From positions 620,001 through 684,000 of the forward strand of contig OZ242017.1 of assembly GCA_965204835.1 (NCBI GenBank): a stretch of 64,000 bases of DNA, read 5' to 3'. Below the pieces are notes generated by a model. The model was not told where the DNA came from. It did not search any database and saw nothing but the letters and a program-made list of their open reading frames with translations. The stretch's first letter is position 1; each line of letters begins with the position of its first letter. Shown piece after piece: positions 51,901 to 59,491 of this stretch. The translations under genes were made by a program, and so were the position numbers. Source of the DNA: VXMT01 sp965204835 (GTDB lineage: Bacteria; Chloroflexota; Dehalococcoidia; UBA2979).

Positions 51901-52595
51901 TCTGCCGGGATATCGCCTGTGAGTTCCTGTGAATGCAGGTCCAGGCTTTCCAGCGCCGAGAGTTGCCCGAGCACGGACGGCAGGTGTCCCGCGAAGATTG
52001 AGTGTCTGAACAGCCCGACCACGCGCGGCGGAGATCCCCCGACGCTCACTCCGGCCCATTCGGTGATCGGCCGCTCCGCACTCCAGTTGGGCGGGTCGCC
52101 GTCCCCGACGAGCGCGTCGAGCGCATCGAGGAGGACGGCGCAGTCACGCACCAGGCCGGGCCGAGCGGCGGCGTCCGGGACCGCCCCGTCGGCGGCGCAG
52201 GCGGCCAGGCTCGCCTCGGTCGGCTCAGGCGCGGTGAGCGCGGCCGGGGTCGGCGTCGGCGTCGGCGTGGGAGCCTCGTCGGCCGCGGGGGCGGGCGTGG
52301 CGGTCGGTGTGGGAGTGGCGTCGGCGGCCGGGTCGGGAGTGGCGGTCGGTGTGGGACTGGCGTCGGCAGCCGGGGCGGGGGAGGCGGTCGGTGTGGGAGT
52401 GGCGATTCGGGCAGCGGGCTGAGTCTGCACCGGCTCGGGCGAGGCGCTGTCGGCGGTCGGGCTCGCATCCTCGGTCCCGCCGGTGCAGCCGGCGGCGGCC
52501 AGCACGAGCACACCCGACGCGAGGGCGCGGGACAGCAAGCGAGCCGCCGCCCCGCGCTTGATCCCGAACGAGCGAATCGCCGTCGCCTTGCCCAT
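48999..52595 (-). CDS. Giant LRR lipoprotein, duplicate 1
   Basis: This is a 1198-residue predicted lipoprotein with the same architecture as its neighbour: signal peptide ending VLVLAAAGC (Cys37), a Thr-Pro linker, LRR block, Cys-capped second block, two beta-domain copies (FALVLDLPEGGEFSLGWKER; RITFDGYRYVCNNPGGCHTI) and a final LRR block ending RLEGCIPPALERYV. It is about 100 residues shorter, through fewer linker repeats and missing LRRs. A longer frame extends upstream into the kinase gene but lacks a signal peptide. The pair probably diversifies by recombination between repeats. Confidence 0.87.
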   Translation of the reverse strand: MGKATAIRSFGIKRGAAARLLSRALASGVLVLAAAGCTGGTEDASPTADSASPEPVQTQPAARIATPTPTASPAPAADASPTPTATPDPAADATPTPTATPAPAADEAPTPTPTPTPAALTAPEPTEASLAACAADGAVPDAAARPGLVRDCAVLLDALDALVGDGDPPNWSAERPITEWAGVSVGGSPPRVVGLFRHSIFAGHLPSVLGQLSALESLDLHSQELTGDIPAELGLLANLRSMDLQANQLTGEIPSELGRLSQLRVLNLRWNRVTGEIPPELGRLSQLRELHLGRTALTGEIPPELGRLSELEVLDLGTWSGRFPVELGQLTKLRYLNLRVVSMTGCIPPSLAPFSLYWDLAFCRESAAESALPPPDAALVNACSNDGAVAEPDDHPGLVQDCAVLLEAKPILAADESLLNWSADLPMRLWKGITVEGSPLRVTDLWLTSDDLGGRIPAGLGRLSHLRELWLSGNQLTGPIPPELGQLWNLRNLWLGDNRLSGEIPTALADLRFLREMRLGDNEITGHIPVALTSMSTLTHLGLRDNRLSGPIPIELANLTNLDYLQLNGNRLTGPIPPELFSLQELGELDLRDNLLTGPLPPQLATFDGSGWGLRLGGNLLTGCLSFHARDVITDFHDLGLAYCECPALLSSGASPEPGVGGDGIPLMPHDTTAVAGTYRVTFALVLDLPEGGEFSLGWKERNDAGRIIVTITEELSRSTLVIDPFTGEELTRTVVEGPPDCAVRIADLFDSIVASARSQPLDPPEGPDGVRSLYLLQPAEGGRAYRPAGWNHVFDVPDGVRITFDGYRYVCNNPGGCHTILTLRDEDSASTLLLDAATGEELTRYVAEPGSEPGVDALFDRLVGSIRKDAPLSCDLPAAAPDCAVLLDIKATLAGGGDPPNWSTEEPLTAWDGVGVHTLTGRVVHLSWRGDGVSSRIPAALAQLSALEMLDLYGMTGTIPPELGRLANLRVLDLRLNDLTGGIPPDLGQLSSLRVLDLSVTGLRGEIPPELGSLGKLRELDLSVNNLTGGIPPELGRLSNLQVLDLSINELTGEFPTELLDLTNLQHLRLDGLTGEIPRGIGTLSNLQELELSGRIEGEIPPDLGRLSRLRRLSLDRNQLTGEIPPELGMLWNLTSLGLSDNQLTGGIPPELGRLGRLELIRLDGNRLEGCIPPALERYVHPAPDSNPDLRVCTPGE

Positions 52596-52695
52596 CGCAC
52601 ACTCCACCGTCATGCGAAACGAGGAGCTTAGCGGATCGACCTCGCGTTGTGTCGCGTCGGGCTCAGCACAACGGGAGGCCGCCGAGCTGCGCCGG

Positions 52696-55107
52696 TCAGT
52701 CGCCCCCGCCGGGGGAGACGCCCGCACCCGGGGAGTCGGGGAGCGGCCCCGCCCCGTCGGCTTCGTTCCCGGCCATGCGGTAGCCGACGCGGTGCTCGGT
52801 GAGGATGTAGCGAGGACGGCGGGCGTCGTCGCCCAGCTTGCGGCGCAGCCGCTTGACCACGTCGCGGACGAGCCAGGGCTCGCCCACCCGTTCCGGCCCC
52901 CAGACGTGTTGCAGCAGGAAGGCATAGGTGAGCACGCGAGGGGCGCGCGACGCCAGCTCGTCGAGCACCGCGTACTCCATGGCCGTGAGCTCCAGCAGCT
53001 CCCCGTCCAGCGTCGCGCGGCGCGCGCCGAAGTCGATCGCCAGCCCGTCGACGGCGTAACGGGCCGAGGGCTCACCCTGGTCGGGCTCCAGCCGCCTGCG
53101 CAGGGCCGCGCGGATGCGCGCCGCCAGCTCCGTGGGCGAGAAGGGCTTGACCACGTAGTCCGTCGCGCCCCGGTCGAAGGCCCTCGCGACGGTCTCGTCC
53201 TGGCCGTAGACCGACAGGAAGATGACCGGCACGTCGTCCGTCCTGAGGATGTCGTTCATCACCTCGATGCCGTCGCTGCCGGGCAGCACGAGGTCGAGCA
53301 GCACGAGGTGGGGCTTCTCCTCGCGCATCAGCCGCGGCACGTCGGCGGGGTCGCCGGTGACGATCGGCGCGTAGCCCGCCCTGGTGAGGACGTCGCGGAC
53401 GTAGCGCAGGTCCTGCGGGTTGTCGTCGACGGCGAGCACGCGGACCCGGTGCCGCGCGGGCGGCTGCCAGCGGGTCAGGGCGGGCTTGGGGGCGGTCGAC
53501 TCGGCAGCCGGCAGGGTGAAGGTGAAGCGCGCTCCCAGCCCGGGGCCGCCGCTCTCGGCGCGGATGCGGCCGCCGTGCGCCTCGACGATGCCCTTGCAGA
53601 TGGCGAGGCCCAGGCCCGAGCCCTCGCCCGCCGAGGTGGGGGAGAAGCGGCGGAACAGCTTCGGCAGCAGCTCCGCCGGGATGCCCCGGCCCTCGTCGGC
53701 GACCGAGACCGCGACGTGGACGCCCTCGCGCTCGGCGCCCAGCGTGATCGGCGTGCTGTCCGGCGAGTGGGCGGCGGCGTTGGCGAGCAGGTTGCCCAGC
53801 ACCTGGACGATGCGCCGCCGGTCGGCCATCACGAGGGGTAGCTCCTCGGCCAACTCCACCTGCAGGGGGTTGGTCGCGGCCCCGCCCACGAAGCGGTCCG
53901 TCGCCTCGTCGACGAGCAGGCGCAGGTCGGCTGGCTCGGGGTCCACCGGCAGGTCGCCCGTCTCGATGCGCGCCACGTCGAGCAGGTCGCCGATGAGGAA
54001 GCGCATCTGGTCCGACTGGTCGCGGATGATGCGGAAGAACTGCGCCGCCTCGGCCGGGTCCAGCTCGCCGGGGGACTCGAGGAGCGTGGTGATCGATCCC
54101 TTGACCGCCGCCAGCGGCGTGCGCAGCTCGTGGCTCACCATCGCGAGGAACTCCGCCCGCAGCCGTTCCTGCTCCTCCAGCGGCGTCAGGTCCTGAAGCG
54201 TGACGACGAACGTCGGGATCTCGCCGTCCTCCGCGTGGATTGGGGTGGCGTTGAGGAGCGCGCCGACGCTGCGCCCGTCCGGGACGCGCAGCACGATCTC
54301 CTCGGCGCGCACCGTCTCCCCCGCGCTCAGCAGCTCCGCCAGGCGCGACTCCTGGAGCGATATCTCCCGCCCGTCGCCTCGCACGCAGGTCAGCGTGTCG
54401 AGGATCTCCGGCAGCCCCTGGCCCTCGTCGAGCAGGCCCTCCACGATGCGCGACGCCTCGCGGTTGGCCAGCAGCGGCGCGCCGCTCCGCGCGTCGAGCA
54501 CCACGACCCCCACCGGCGAGGTCTCCACCAGCGTCTCGAGGTCCGCACGCGCCTGCTGCTCCTCGCGGTGCGTGCGCGCGTTGGCGATCACGAGCGCTGC
54601 CTGCGAGGCGAACATCACGAGCGTCTCCTCGTCCGCCTGCGTGAACTCCGCGCCGTCCTCCTGGTTGCCCACGAAGACGTGGCCGACGCGCGCGCCGCGG
54701 TGGAGGATCGGCGCCGTCAGCGCGCGGAGGAATCCCCCCGGCAGCGGGATGGTGAAGGCGTCGAAGCCCAGCGCCTGGACGTACGCGGCGAAGTCGGGGA
54801 CGCGCATCGGCTCGGTGATGTGGGCGAGCGACTCGAAGATGCGCTTCCCGTCCGGCATCGCCCAGAGCATCCCCGCCTCCTCCGCCGTCAGCCCCGAGGA
54901 GAGGAAGTCGCGCAGCTCGCCCTGCTCGTCGAACAGCGTCATCACGCCGTAGCGGGCGCCCGTCAGCGAGCACGCAGAGTCGAGGACGCCCTGCAGCACG
55001 GCGTCGAAGTCGAGGCTCTCGTTGATGCGGAGGCTGGCCTCGCTGAGCAGCGTGAGGCGCTCCCGGAGCGCGTCGAAGTCGCGGTCGTGTGGCTCCGGCT
55101 GGCTCAT
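52696..55107 (-). CDS. Hybrid GAF-PAS histidine kinase fused to OmpR/PhoB-type response regulator
   Basis: This is an 803-residue single-chain two-component protein. A GAF domain (about 10-180; LTGARYGVMTLFDE, VGHVFVGNQEDGAEF) and a PAS domain (about 185-310) sense signals. The dimerisation/phosphoacceptor domain has MVSHELRTPLAAVKGSI, and the kinase ATP site shows LLANAAAHS, DEGRGIP and GSGLGLAICKGIVEAHGG. A receiver follows (VLAVDDNPQDLRYV, phosphoacceptor Asp in LVLLDLVLPGSDG, then VKPF), and the C-terminus is a winged helix (LTAMEYAVLDELA, DVVKRLRRKLGDD). It can therefore sense, phosphorylate itself and bind DNA. The ATG at 55107 is chosen after GAGAGGGGACCG. It has no transmembrane helix. 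The adjacent LRR lipoproteins are plausible targets. Confidence 0.92.
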   Translation of the reverse strand: MSQPEPHDRDFDALRERLTLLSEASLRINESLDFDAVLQGVLDSACSLTGARYGVMTLFDEQGELRDFLSSGLTAEEAGMLWAMPDGKRIFESLAHITEPMRVPDFAAYVQALGFDAFTIPLPGGFLRALTAPILHRGARVGHVFVGNQEDGAEFTQADEETLVMFASQAALVIANARTHREEQQARADLETLVETSPVGVVVLDARSGAPLLANREASRIVEGLLDEGQGLPEILDTLTCVRGDGREISLQESRLAELLSAGETVRAEEIVLRVPDGRSVGALLNATPIHAEDGEIPTFVVTLQDLTPLEEQERLRAEFLAMVSHELRTPLAAVKGSITTLLESPGELDPAEAAQFFRIIRDQSDQMRFLIGDLLDVARIETGDLPVDPEPADLRLLVDEATDRFVGGAATNPLQVELAEELPLVMADRRRIVQVLGNLLANAAAHSPDSTPITLGAEREGVHVAVSVADEGRGIPAELLPKLFRRFSPTSAGEGSGLGLAICKGIVEAHGGRIRAESGGPGLGARFTFTLPAAESTAPKPALTRWQPPARHRVRVLAVDDNPQDLRYVRDVLTRAGYAPIVTGDPADVPRLMREEKPHLVLLDLVLPGSDGIEVMNDILRTDDVPVIFLSVYGQDETVARAFDRGATDYVVKPFSPTELAARIRAALRRRLEPDQGEPSARYAVDGLAIDFGARRATLDGELLELTAMEYAVLDELASRAPRVLTYAFLLQHVWGPERVGEPWLVRDVVKRLRRKLGDDARRPRYILTEHRVGYRMAGNEADGAGPLPDSPGAGVSPGGGD

Positions 55108-55235
55108 CGGTCCCCTCTCGACCCAGCTATGCCGAGGATTATGCGGGACTTTATAGAACTCCCCCGTCACGTACCACTTTATTCATAGAACTCTTCCGTA
55201 GACTCACCCCCTGCGGGGTGGAGAGGTGGACGCCC

Positions 55236-57047
55236 GTGCACTCCCCAACCCAGCACACCCGTGGCCGATCCCTGCCCCGCACCTCACGCCCGACGCGCCC
55301 GACGCATCCCCCCACCCCCGCCCGGCGCGCACTGCTGCTCGCCGTCGCCGCGCTGGCGGCGCTCACGACGCTCCTCGACGGCTCGCCCCCGGCGCAGGCG
55401 CAGTCGCGCGACGTGCCCGGACCGCCGCGCGACGTGGTGCTCGCCGCCGGCGACGGCAAGCTGACGCTGACCTGGCGCGCGCCCGCCTCATGGGGCAGCC
55501 TCCCGGCGAAGGGCTACGAGATCGACGTCGCCGCGGGTCGCTGGTACGGCAGCGCCGACCCCCCGGAGAACACCCACGGCGACTGGGAGGCGCTCGCCGA
55601 TCCGGACGCGACCGCCACCAGCTACACGTTCACCGGCAGGCTCTTCCGCAACAGCGTCAATCACAGCTACAGGCACACCGTCACCAACGGCACGAGGTAC
55701 CACCTGCGCATCCGCGCCGTCAGCGCGCCCGCCGGCGACCCCAGCGACGAGGTGCCCGGCTTCTGGATCGTCAAGAGCGCCGCCCCGGTCGCGCCCGGCT
55801 TCACGGTCACACCGTCGACGCTCACCGTCCCCGTCGGCTCGAGGGCCTGCTACCTGGTCAGCCCCACCACCCCGCCGGCCGCCGCCGTCACCATCACGGC
55901 GAACACCGCCGCGCTCTCCGCCGAGATCGGCGGCAGCACCGTCACCTACGCCACGACGTTCGACCCCGACACCGGCGACTGGGGCACGTCGGGCGACGAG
56001 GACCGCAAGATCGGGCGCGCCTTCTGCGTCAAGGGCGTGACCGCCACGCCGAGCCCGGTCACCATCACCCACACCGCGACGTCCGACGACACCGACTACG
56101 ACGGGGTCACCGTGCCCTCCGTGACCCTCACCGTGAGCGCGGCGGACTCGACGCCCGTGGTGCGCTTCCTCCACGCCTCGATGCGCATCGTCGAGGGCGA
56201 CTCCAACCTGGCCTCCCGCTACCCGGTCGACGCCTCGAACCTGCACCGGTTCATCGTGCGGCTCGACATCGCGCCCGCGCCGAGCAGCGCCGGGCACGTG
56301 GTCTGGTACGTGCCGCATCCCGACTGCAACGGCGTCAGCGCGTGCCCGTTCCCCGCGTCCACCAGCGCCGAGTACAACATCGACTACGTGGCCCAGTGGC
56401 TGCTCGCACGCCGCGTGTCCTACAGCGCCGGCAGCAACGACATGCAGTTCGAGTTCCTGCTCCGCGCCGACGACGTCCCCGAGGACGACGAGACCGTGAC
56501 GATCTACCTGCTGGACCAGTCGTTCGAGGGCGGCTTCGCGCCCAACACGGCCGTCTGCGTCGGCGCCTGCGACAGCCCCACCACCGCACAGCAGTCCGTG
56601 GTCGTGACGATCATCGACGACGACGCCGGCGACCTGGTGTGCCCCACCTGCGCCCGAGGAGGCGACACGGGCCGCATCGCCATCCCGCGCGGCGCGCAGG
56701 CGCAGGCGCTCGGCCGGCAGCCCGACGCGCCACGACGCGAGGCGCCGCCCCCACCCCCGGCAGCCCCACCACCAGCGGGCCCGACGCCCGACGAGCCACG
56801 AGGCGAGGACCCGCCCGCGCCCCCGGCGGCTCCGACGCCCACGCCCACGCCCGCCGCCACCGGGCGGGACACGACGGTCGTCGACCCCCCGCCCGCGCTC
56901 TCCGGCCTCGCCGCCAGCTACGACACGAACGGCGACGGGGCGATCGACGGGGCGGAGTACCAGTACGTCAAGCACGACTGGCTCGGGGGCAAGATCAGCT
57001 ACGAGGAGTTCCTCGAGGTCGTCCGGGTCCACATCCGCTCCGGCTGA
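55236..57047 (+). CDS. Secreted multidomain protein: Fn3-like, Ig-like, Calx-beta-like, EF-hand/dockerin-like end
   Basis: This is a 603-residue exported protein. From the GTG at 55236 (AGAGGTGG upstream) a long basic N-region leads to the signal core ALLLAVAALAALTTLL and a PAQA cleavage site. A fibronectin-III-like domain follows (PGPPRDVVLAAGDGKLTLTW), then an Ig-like region with paired Cys, a Calx-beta-like region (MRIVEGDSNLA to QQSVVVTIIDDDAGD), a Pro-rich linker and a C-terminal YDTNGDGAIDGAEYQ calcium loop with a following helix. The last part resembles an EF-hand or half dockerin. It is divergent from the kinase gene and probably cell-surface associated. Confidence 0.82.
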   Translation: MHSPTQHTRGRSLPRTSRPTRPTHPPTPARRALLLAVAALAALTTLLDGSPPAQAQSRDVPGPPRDVVLAAGDGKLTLTWRAPASWGSLPAKGYEIDVAAGRWYGSADPPENTHGDWEALADPDATATSYTFTGRLFRNSVNHSYRHTVTNGTRYHLRIRAVSAPAGDPSDEVPGFWIVKSAAPVAPGFTVTPSTLTVPVGSRACYLVSPTTPPAAAVTITANTAALSAEIGGSTVTYATTFDPDTGDWGTSGDEDRKIGRAFCVKGVTATPSPVTITHTATSDDTDYDGVTVPSVTLTVSAADSTPVVRFLHASMRIVEGDSNLASRYPVDASNLHRFIVRLDIAPAPSSAGHVVWYVPHPDCNGVSACPFPASTSAEYNIDYVAQWLLARRVSYSAGSNDMQFEFLLRADDVPEDDETVTIYLLDQSFEGGFAPNTAVCVGACDSPTTAQQSVVVTIIDDDAGDLVCPTCARGGDTGRIAIPRGAQAQALGRQPDAPRREAPPPPPAAPPPAGPTPDEPRGEDPPAPPAAPTPTPTPAATGRDTTVVDPPPALSGLAASYDTNGDGAIDGAEYQYVKHDWLGGKISYEEFLEVVRVHIRSG

Positions 57048-57076
57048 GTCCCGTAGGGTATTCTCTTTGTGATATC

Positions 57077-57116
57077 CATTTTGTTATTGGACAAGTATTG
57101 CCGCGTCGCGTACGAT
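57077..57116 (+). promoter_or_regulatory. Promoter/shared upstream element of DUF1640-like genes
   Basis: The block TTTGTTATTGGACAAGTATT is nearly identical to one at 62897-62921 upstream of another DUF1640-like gene. Within it, TTGGAC (57087-57092) and TACGAT (57111-57116) are separated by 18 bases, a plausible sigma-70-type promoter just before the ATG at 57123. Confidence 0.55.
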
Positions 57117-57122
57117 GGCGCC

Positions 57123-57425
57123 ATGGCGATGCTCGACACGCTCCGCGCCTCGCAGCAGCTCCAGGAAGCCGGCATCGAGGCCGGTCACGCCGACGCGCTC
57201 GTCGCGACGTTCTCCCAGAGCTTCGGGGAGCGCCTCGCGACCCGCGATGAGCTACACGCTGAGATCGCGGCTGTCCGCGCCGAGCTCAAGCAGACCGAGG
57301 AGCGCCTGAACGGCCGGATGCACGAGCTCGAGAACCGGCTCATACGCTGGATGGTCGCCACGCTCCTCGCCGGCATGGGCGTCGCCGCTGCCGTCGCGGT
57401 CGCTCTCGCACAGCTCGTCGGGTGA
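57123..57425 (+). CDS. DUF1640-like coiled-coil membrane protein
   Basis: This is a 100-residue protein. The N-terminal motif LDTLRASQQLQEAGIEAGHA DALVATF leads to ERLATRDELHAEIAAVRAEL, then a coiled coil ending in a C-terminal membrane helix WMVATLLAGMGVAAAVAVAL. This layout is that of DUF1640/CCDC90-like proteins, whose bacterial role is unknown. The next copy overlaps it by 4 bases (GTGA). An identical N-terminal pattern occurs at 62855. Confidence 0.75.
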   Translation: MAMLDTLRASQQLQEAGIEAGHADALVATFSQSFGERLATRDELHAEIAAVRAELKQTEERLNGRMHELENRLIRWMVATLLAGMGVAAAVAVALAQLVG

Positions 57426-57715
57426 CCCTCCATCACGCCGACGCGCTCGTCGCGACGTTTGCAGCCTGCGGGGTATCCCCGCGTCGAGTGAAGGCCCGTG
57501 GGGAACCCACGGGGCTGCCCGCCTGGAAGACCAGCTTTGGGGAGCGCCTCGCGACACGCGACGAGCTGCAGCAGACCGAGGCCCGGCTGCGCGCCGAGAT
57601 CCGCGAGGCCAAGCAGCGCGCCATGAACCGCGCCTACCTCGCGCTCGGCGGCGTCACCGCCTTCCTCACCGCCGTCATCGCCATCGCCACCTCCGTCATC
57701 GTCGCGCTCGACTAG
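57422..57715 (+). CDS. DUF1640-like protein with in-frame palindromic repeat insertion
   Basis: This is a 97-residue second copy. It starts at HHADALVATF, lacking the first part of the motif, and carries the same ERLATRDEL segment, a coiled coil and a C-terminal helix LALGGVTAFLTAVIAIATSV. Between VATF and SFGERLATRDEL, 24 residues (AACGVSPRRVKARGEPTGLP AWKT) replace two residues of copy 1. They are encoded by a palindromic repeat found at three other sites. The frame is preserved through the insertion. Confidence 0.72.
   Translation: MTLHHADALVATFAACGVSPRRVKARGEPTGLPAWKTSFGERLATRDELQQTEARLRAEIREAKQRAMNRAYLALGGVTAFLTAVIAIATSVIVALD
57465..57532 (+). repeat. Palindromic repeat element, copy 1 (inside a gene)
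   Basis: GCGGGGTATCCCCGC (57468-57482) is followed by a second hairpin CCCGTGGG/CCCACGGG. It is inserted in frame in the second DUF1640-like gene. Confidence 0.75.
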
Positions 57716-57766
57716 CCACCCGCAGGCAAGCAGCACCGCGTGACGCCCCCCGCGCCGACGCCCCCC

Positions 57767-57781
57767 GCGGGGTATCCCCGC
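57767..57781 (+). repeat. Palindromic repeat element, copy 2
   Basis: GCGGGGTATCCCCGC followed by GTGAAGGCC matches copy 1. It lies between convergent genes. Confidence 0.75.
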
Positions 57782-57801
57782 GTGAAGGCCAGACAGCAAA
57801 G

Positions 57802-57830
57802 AGGAGGGCCCCCGTGATGGGGGCCCTCCT
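57802..57830. terminator. Strong hairpin between convergent genes
   Basis: AGGAGGGCCCCC and GGGGGCCCTCCT form a perfect 12-bp stem with a 5-base loop. No long U tract follows on either strand, but its place between convergent genes suggests a bidirectional terminator. Confidence 0.55.
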
Positions 57831-57883
57831 GCAATCAGCGCTCCGAGGAGCGTGCGCTCCGCGGGGCGCCGAGAGTTAGCCCG

Positions 57884-57898
57884 GCGGGGTATCCCCGC
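57884..57898 (+). repeat. Palindromic repeat element, copy 3
   Basis: GCGGGGTATCCCCGC followed by CTGAGG lies just beyond the end of the leftward Asp-Gly-Met-repeat gene. Confidence 0.75.
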
Positions 57899-57909
57899 CT
57901 GAGGTCGGA

Positions 57910-58593
57910 CTAGCTGACGCGGCCGGTCACGGTCCGCGCGCCTGCGACGCCGGCCAGGGCCAGCACGCCGAGCGCGAGCGCGAGCAGCGGCGAGGTCGAA
58001 CCGGAGCCGGTGGCGAAGCCGGCGTTGCCGGTGTCGCCCTTGTCGCCCGGGGTCGCCATGGCGTCGTCGTCGGTGGTCATGCCGTCGTCGTCGTCCATGC
58101 CGTCGCCGTCGTCCATGCCGTCGGCGTCGTCCATGCCGTCGGCGTCGTCCATGCCGTCGCCGTCGTCCATGCCGTCGTCCATGCCGTCGTCCATGCCGTC
58201 GCCGTCGCCGTCCATGCCGTCGTCCATGCCGTCGTCCGGCGGAGGCGGGGCAACGGTCAGCGTGACCTGCTGGGCGCCGGACGCCCACGTCGCGGTCTCC
58301 GCTGCGGCATCGTCGCCGATGTGGAAGCCGACGGTGGCGCCGTCACCGGCGTTGCCGTCGCAGCCGTTGGCGTCGATCTGGATCGACCAGCCCTGGGCCG
58401 TAGCCGTGGTGGAGCCGCACTCCGCGCCGTCGATGTGCGCGCTGATGGTCATGCCCTCGTGGCCCGTGCCCCAGAAGATGGCGGGCGGGGCCTGCGCGAG
58501 CGCGGACTGCGCGCTGAACGCGAGCGGTCCGAGCAGCAGCGCGAACAGCGCCGCGACGAAGCCGAGCCGTGCGGTTCGCTTCATCATGTTCAT
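57910..58593 (-). CDS. Secreted protein with Asp-Gly-Met-Asp repeats and C-terminal membrane anchor
   Basis: This is a 227-residue exported protein. The signal peptide is FVAALFALLLGPLAFSAQSA. A globular domain of about 85 residues (WGTGHEGMTISAHIDGAECG to QQVTLTV) with paired Cys is shared with the next gene. A low-complexity stretch of DGMDD units, about 60 residues and very acidic, probably binds cations. The C-terminus SPLLALALGVLALAGVAGA is a membrane anchor with a basic tail, after a Gly/Ser/Thr segment. The ribosome-binding site AAGGGAGA precedes the ATG. It is likely a cell-envelope protein. Confidence 0.75.
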   Translation of the reverse strand: MNMMKRTARLGFVAALFALLLGPLAFSAQSALAQAPPAIFWGTGHEGMTISAHIDGAECGSTTATAQGWSIQIDANGCDGNAGDGATVGFHIGDDAAAETATWASGAQQVTLTVAPPPPDDGMDDGMDGDGDGMDDGMDDGMDDGDGMDDADGMDDADGMDDGDGMDDDDGMTTDDDAMATPGDKGDTGNAGFATGSGSTSPLLALALGVLALAGVAGARTVTGRVS

Positions 58594-58611
58594 TCAGTTG
58601 TCTCCCTTACA

Positions 58612-58632
58612 GGGCTCGGAGGTTCCGAGCCC
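58612..58632. terminator. Hairpin downstream of secreted-protein gene
   Basis: GGGCTCGGA and TCCGAGCCC form a perfect 9-bp stem with a 3-base loop, about 60 bases past the stop of the leftward gene ending at 58693. No U tract. Confidence 0.45.
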
Positions 58633-58692
58633 GCCGGTTGCGGTTGGTCCGCCCGTCTCCGGGCGTCCCGTTGCGAGGGTTCTCACCCGGGG

Positions 58693-59367
58693 TTACGACC
58701 CCGCCTCTTGCTTGCACTGGTTGACGATGACCGGCTCGGGGCCGTCGAACCCGTCCGCGTACACGTTCCTGAACGCAGCGCTCAGGATCGGGATCGCGTG
58801 CGGGACGAACGGCAGGTAGCCCTCGCCACTCGGCTCGTTGGCCCAGATGGTCACGCCGCCGGGACAGGCGTACAGGGCGGCAGCCTCGAGCTCGTCGAGG
58901 GAGCCGCCACTGAAGATCGCCAGCCCCTGCGTGCGGCTGAGCGTCGCTCTCGGCGGCGGGCCTTTCGGGTCGGCCGACACGCTGGATCCCTCAAAGGTCA
59001 GCGTGATGCCGTTCGCGCGGTCGGGCGGCACGTAGCCGTCCGTCCACGTCACGAACTGGTCGGCCGTCTTGCCGTTCACCGTGAACGTGATCTTGGCGCC
59101 TTCGACGGCTGCGCCGCCGCACGCGCCGGTCCTGATCACGATGTCCCACCAGCCGTCGTGCTCGGCGGCCACGGTGTGCGTACCGCACTCCACCCCCCCG
59201 ATCAGGGCGGCGACCACGTCGCCCTCCTGGAGTCCCGAGCCGAAGAGGTTGGCCTGCTGCGGCGTCTGCGCCACGGCGGGGCTGGGCCCCATCAGCGCGG
59301 GCGCCAGGGCCAGCGCGAACAGCGCGACGAGGAAGCCCGGGAAGGCCACTCGCTTCGCATTGCTCAT
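58693..59367 (-). CDS. Secreted two-domain protein of unknown function
   Basis: This is a 224-residue exported protein (signal FLVALFALALAPALMGPSPA). The first domain (NLFGSGLQEGDVVAALIGGV, ECGTHTVAAEHDGWWDIVIR) matches the globular domain of the preceding gene. The second (IFSGGSLDELEAAALYACPG, then FVPHAIPILSAAFRNVYADG) is the C-terminal module also found at the end of the 618-residue neighbour. GAGAAGGAGCG before the ATG is a strong ribosome-binding site. The protein may associate with the envelope through that module. Confidence 0.75.
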   Translation of the reverse strand: MSNAKRVAFPGFLVALFALALAPALMGPSPAVAQTPQQANLFGSGLQEGDVVAALIGGVECGTHTVAAEHDGWWDIVIRTGACGGAAVEGAKITFTVNGKTADQFVTWTDGYVPPDRANGITLTFEGSSVSADPKGPPPRATLSRTQGLAIFSGGSLDELEAAALYACPGGVTIWANEPSGEGYLPFVPHAIPILSAAFRNVYADGFDGPEPVIVNQCKQEAGS

Positions 59368-59414
59368 CCGGTCGCTCCTTCTCAGGGGGAGTGTGGCGGG
59401 GCAGATAAGCGTTG

Positions 59415-59448
59415 CCCCCGCGCCCCGGCCGGAGCCGGGACGCGGGGG
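59415..59448. terminator. Long GC hairpin between secreted-protein genes
   Basis: CCCCCGCGCCCCGGC pairs with GCCGGGACGCGGGGG, a 15-bp stem with one G-T wobble and a 4-base loop. It lies 44 bases past the stop of the large secreted-protein gene and upstream of the next leftward gene. Confidence 0.5.
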
Positions 59449-59491
59449 ACGCTTGCATTACCCGTGGATGCGAATCCTCTCCTGGCTACCT

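Noticed and set aside
48999..53075. Extending the LRR lipoprotein to a start at 53075
   Set aside because: The extra 160 residues are an antisense-like Ser/Arg/Thr-rich stretch overlapping the kinase gene. The ATG at 52595 gives a proper lipoprotein signal.
55226..57250. 674-codon rightward frame over the secreted Fn3/EF-hand protein
   Set aside because: It is offset from the frame that contains the signal peptide, Ig strands and the NGDGAIDG calcium loop, and is Arg/His-rich throughout.
58075..58240. CRISPR-like short repeats
   Set aside because: The repeats are codon-level DGMDD units inside an open reading frame, with no spacers of constant length.
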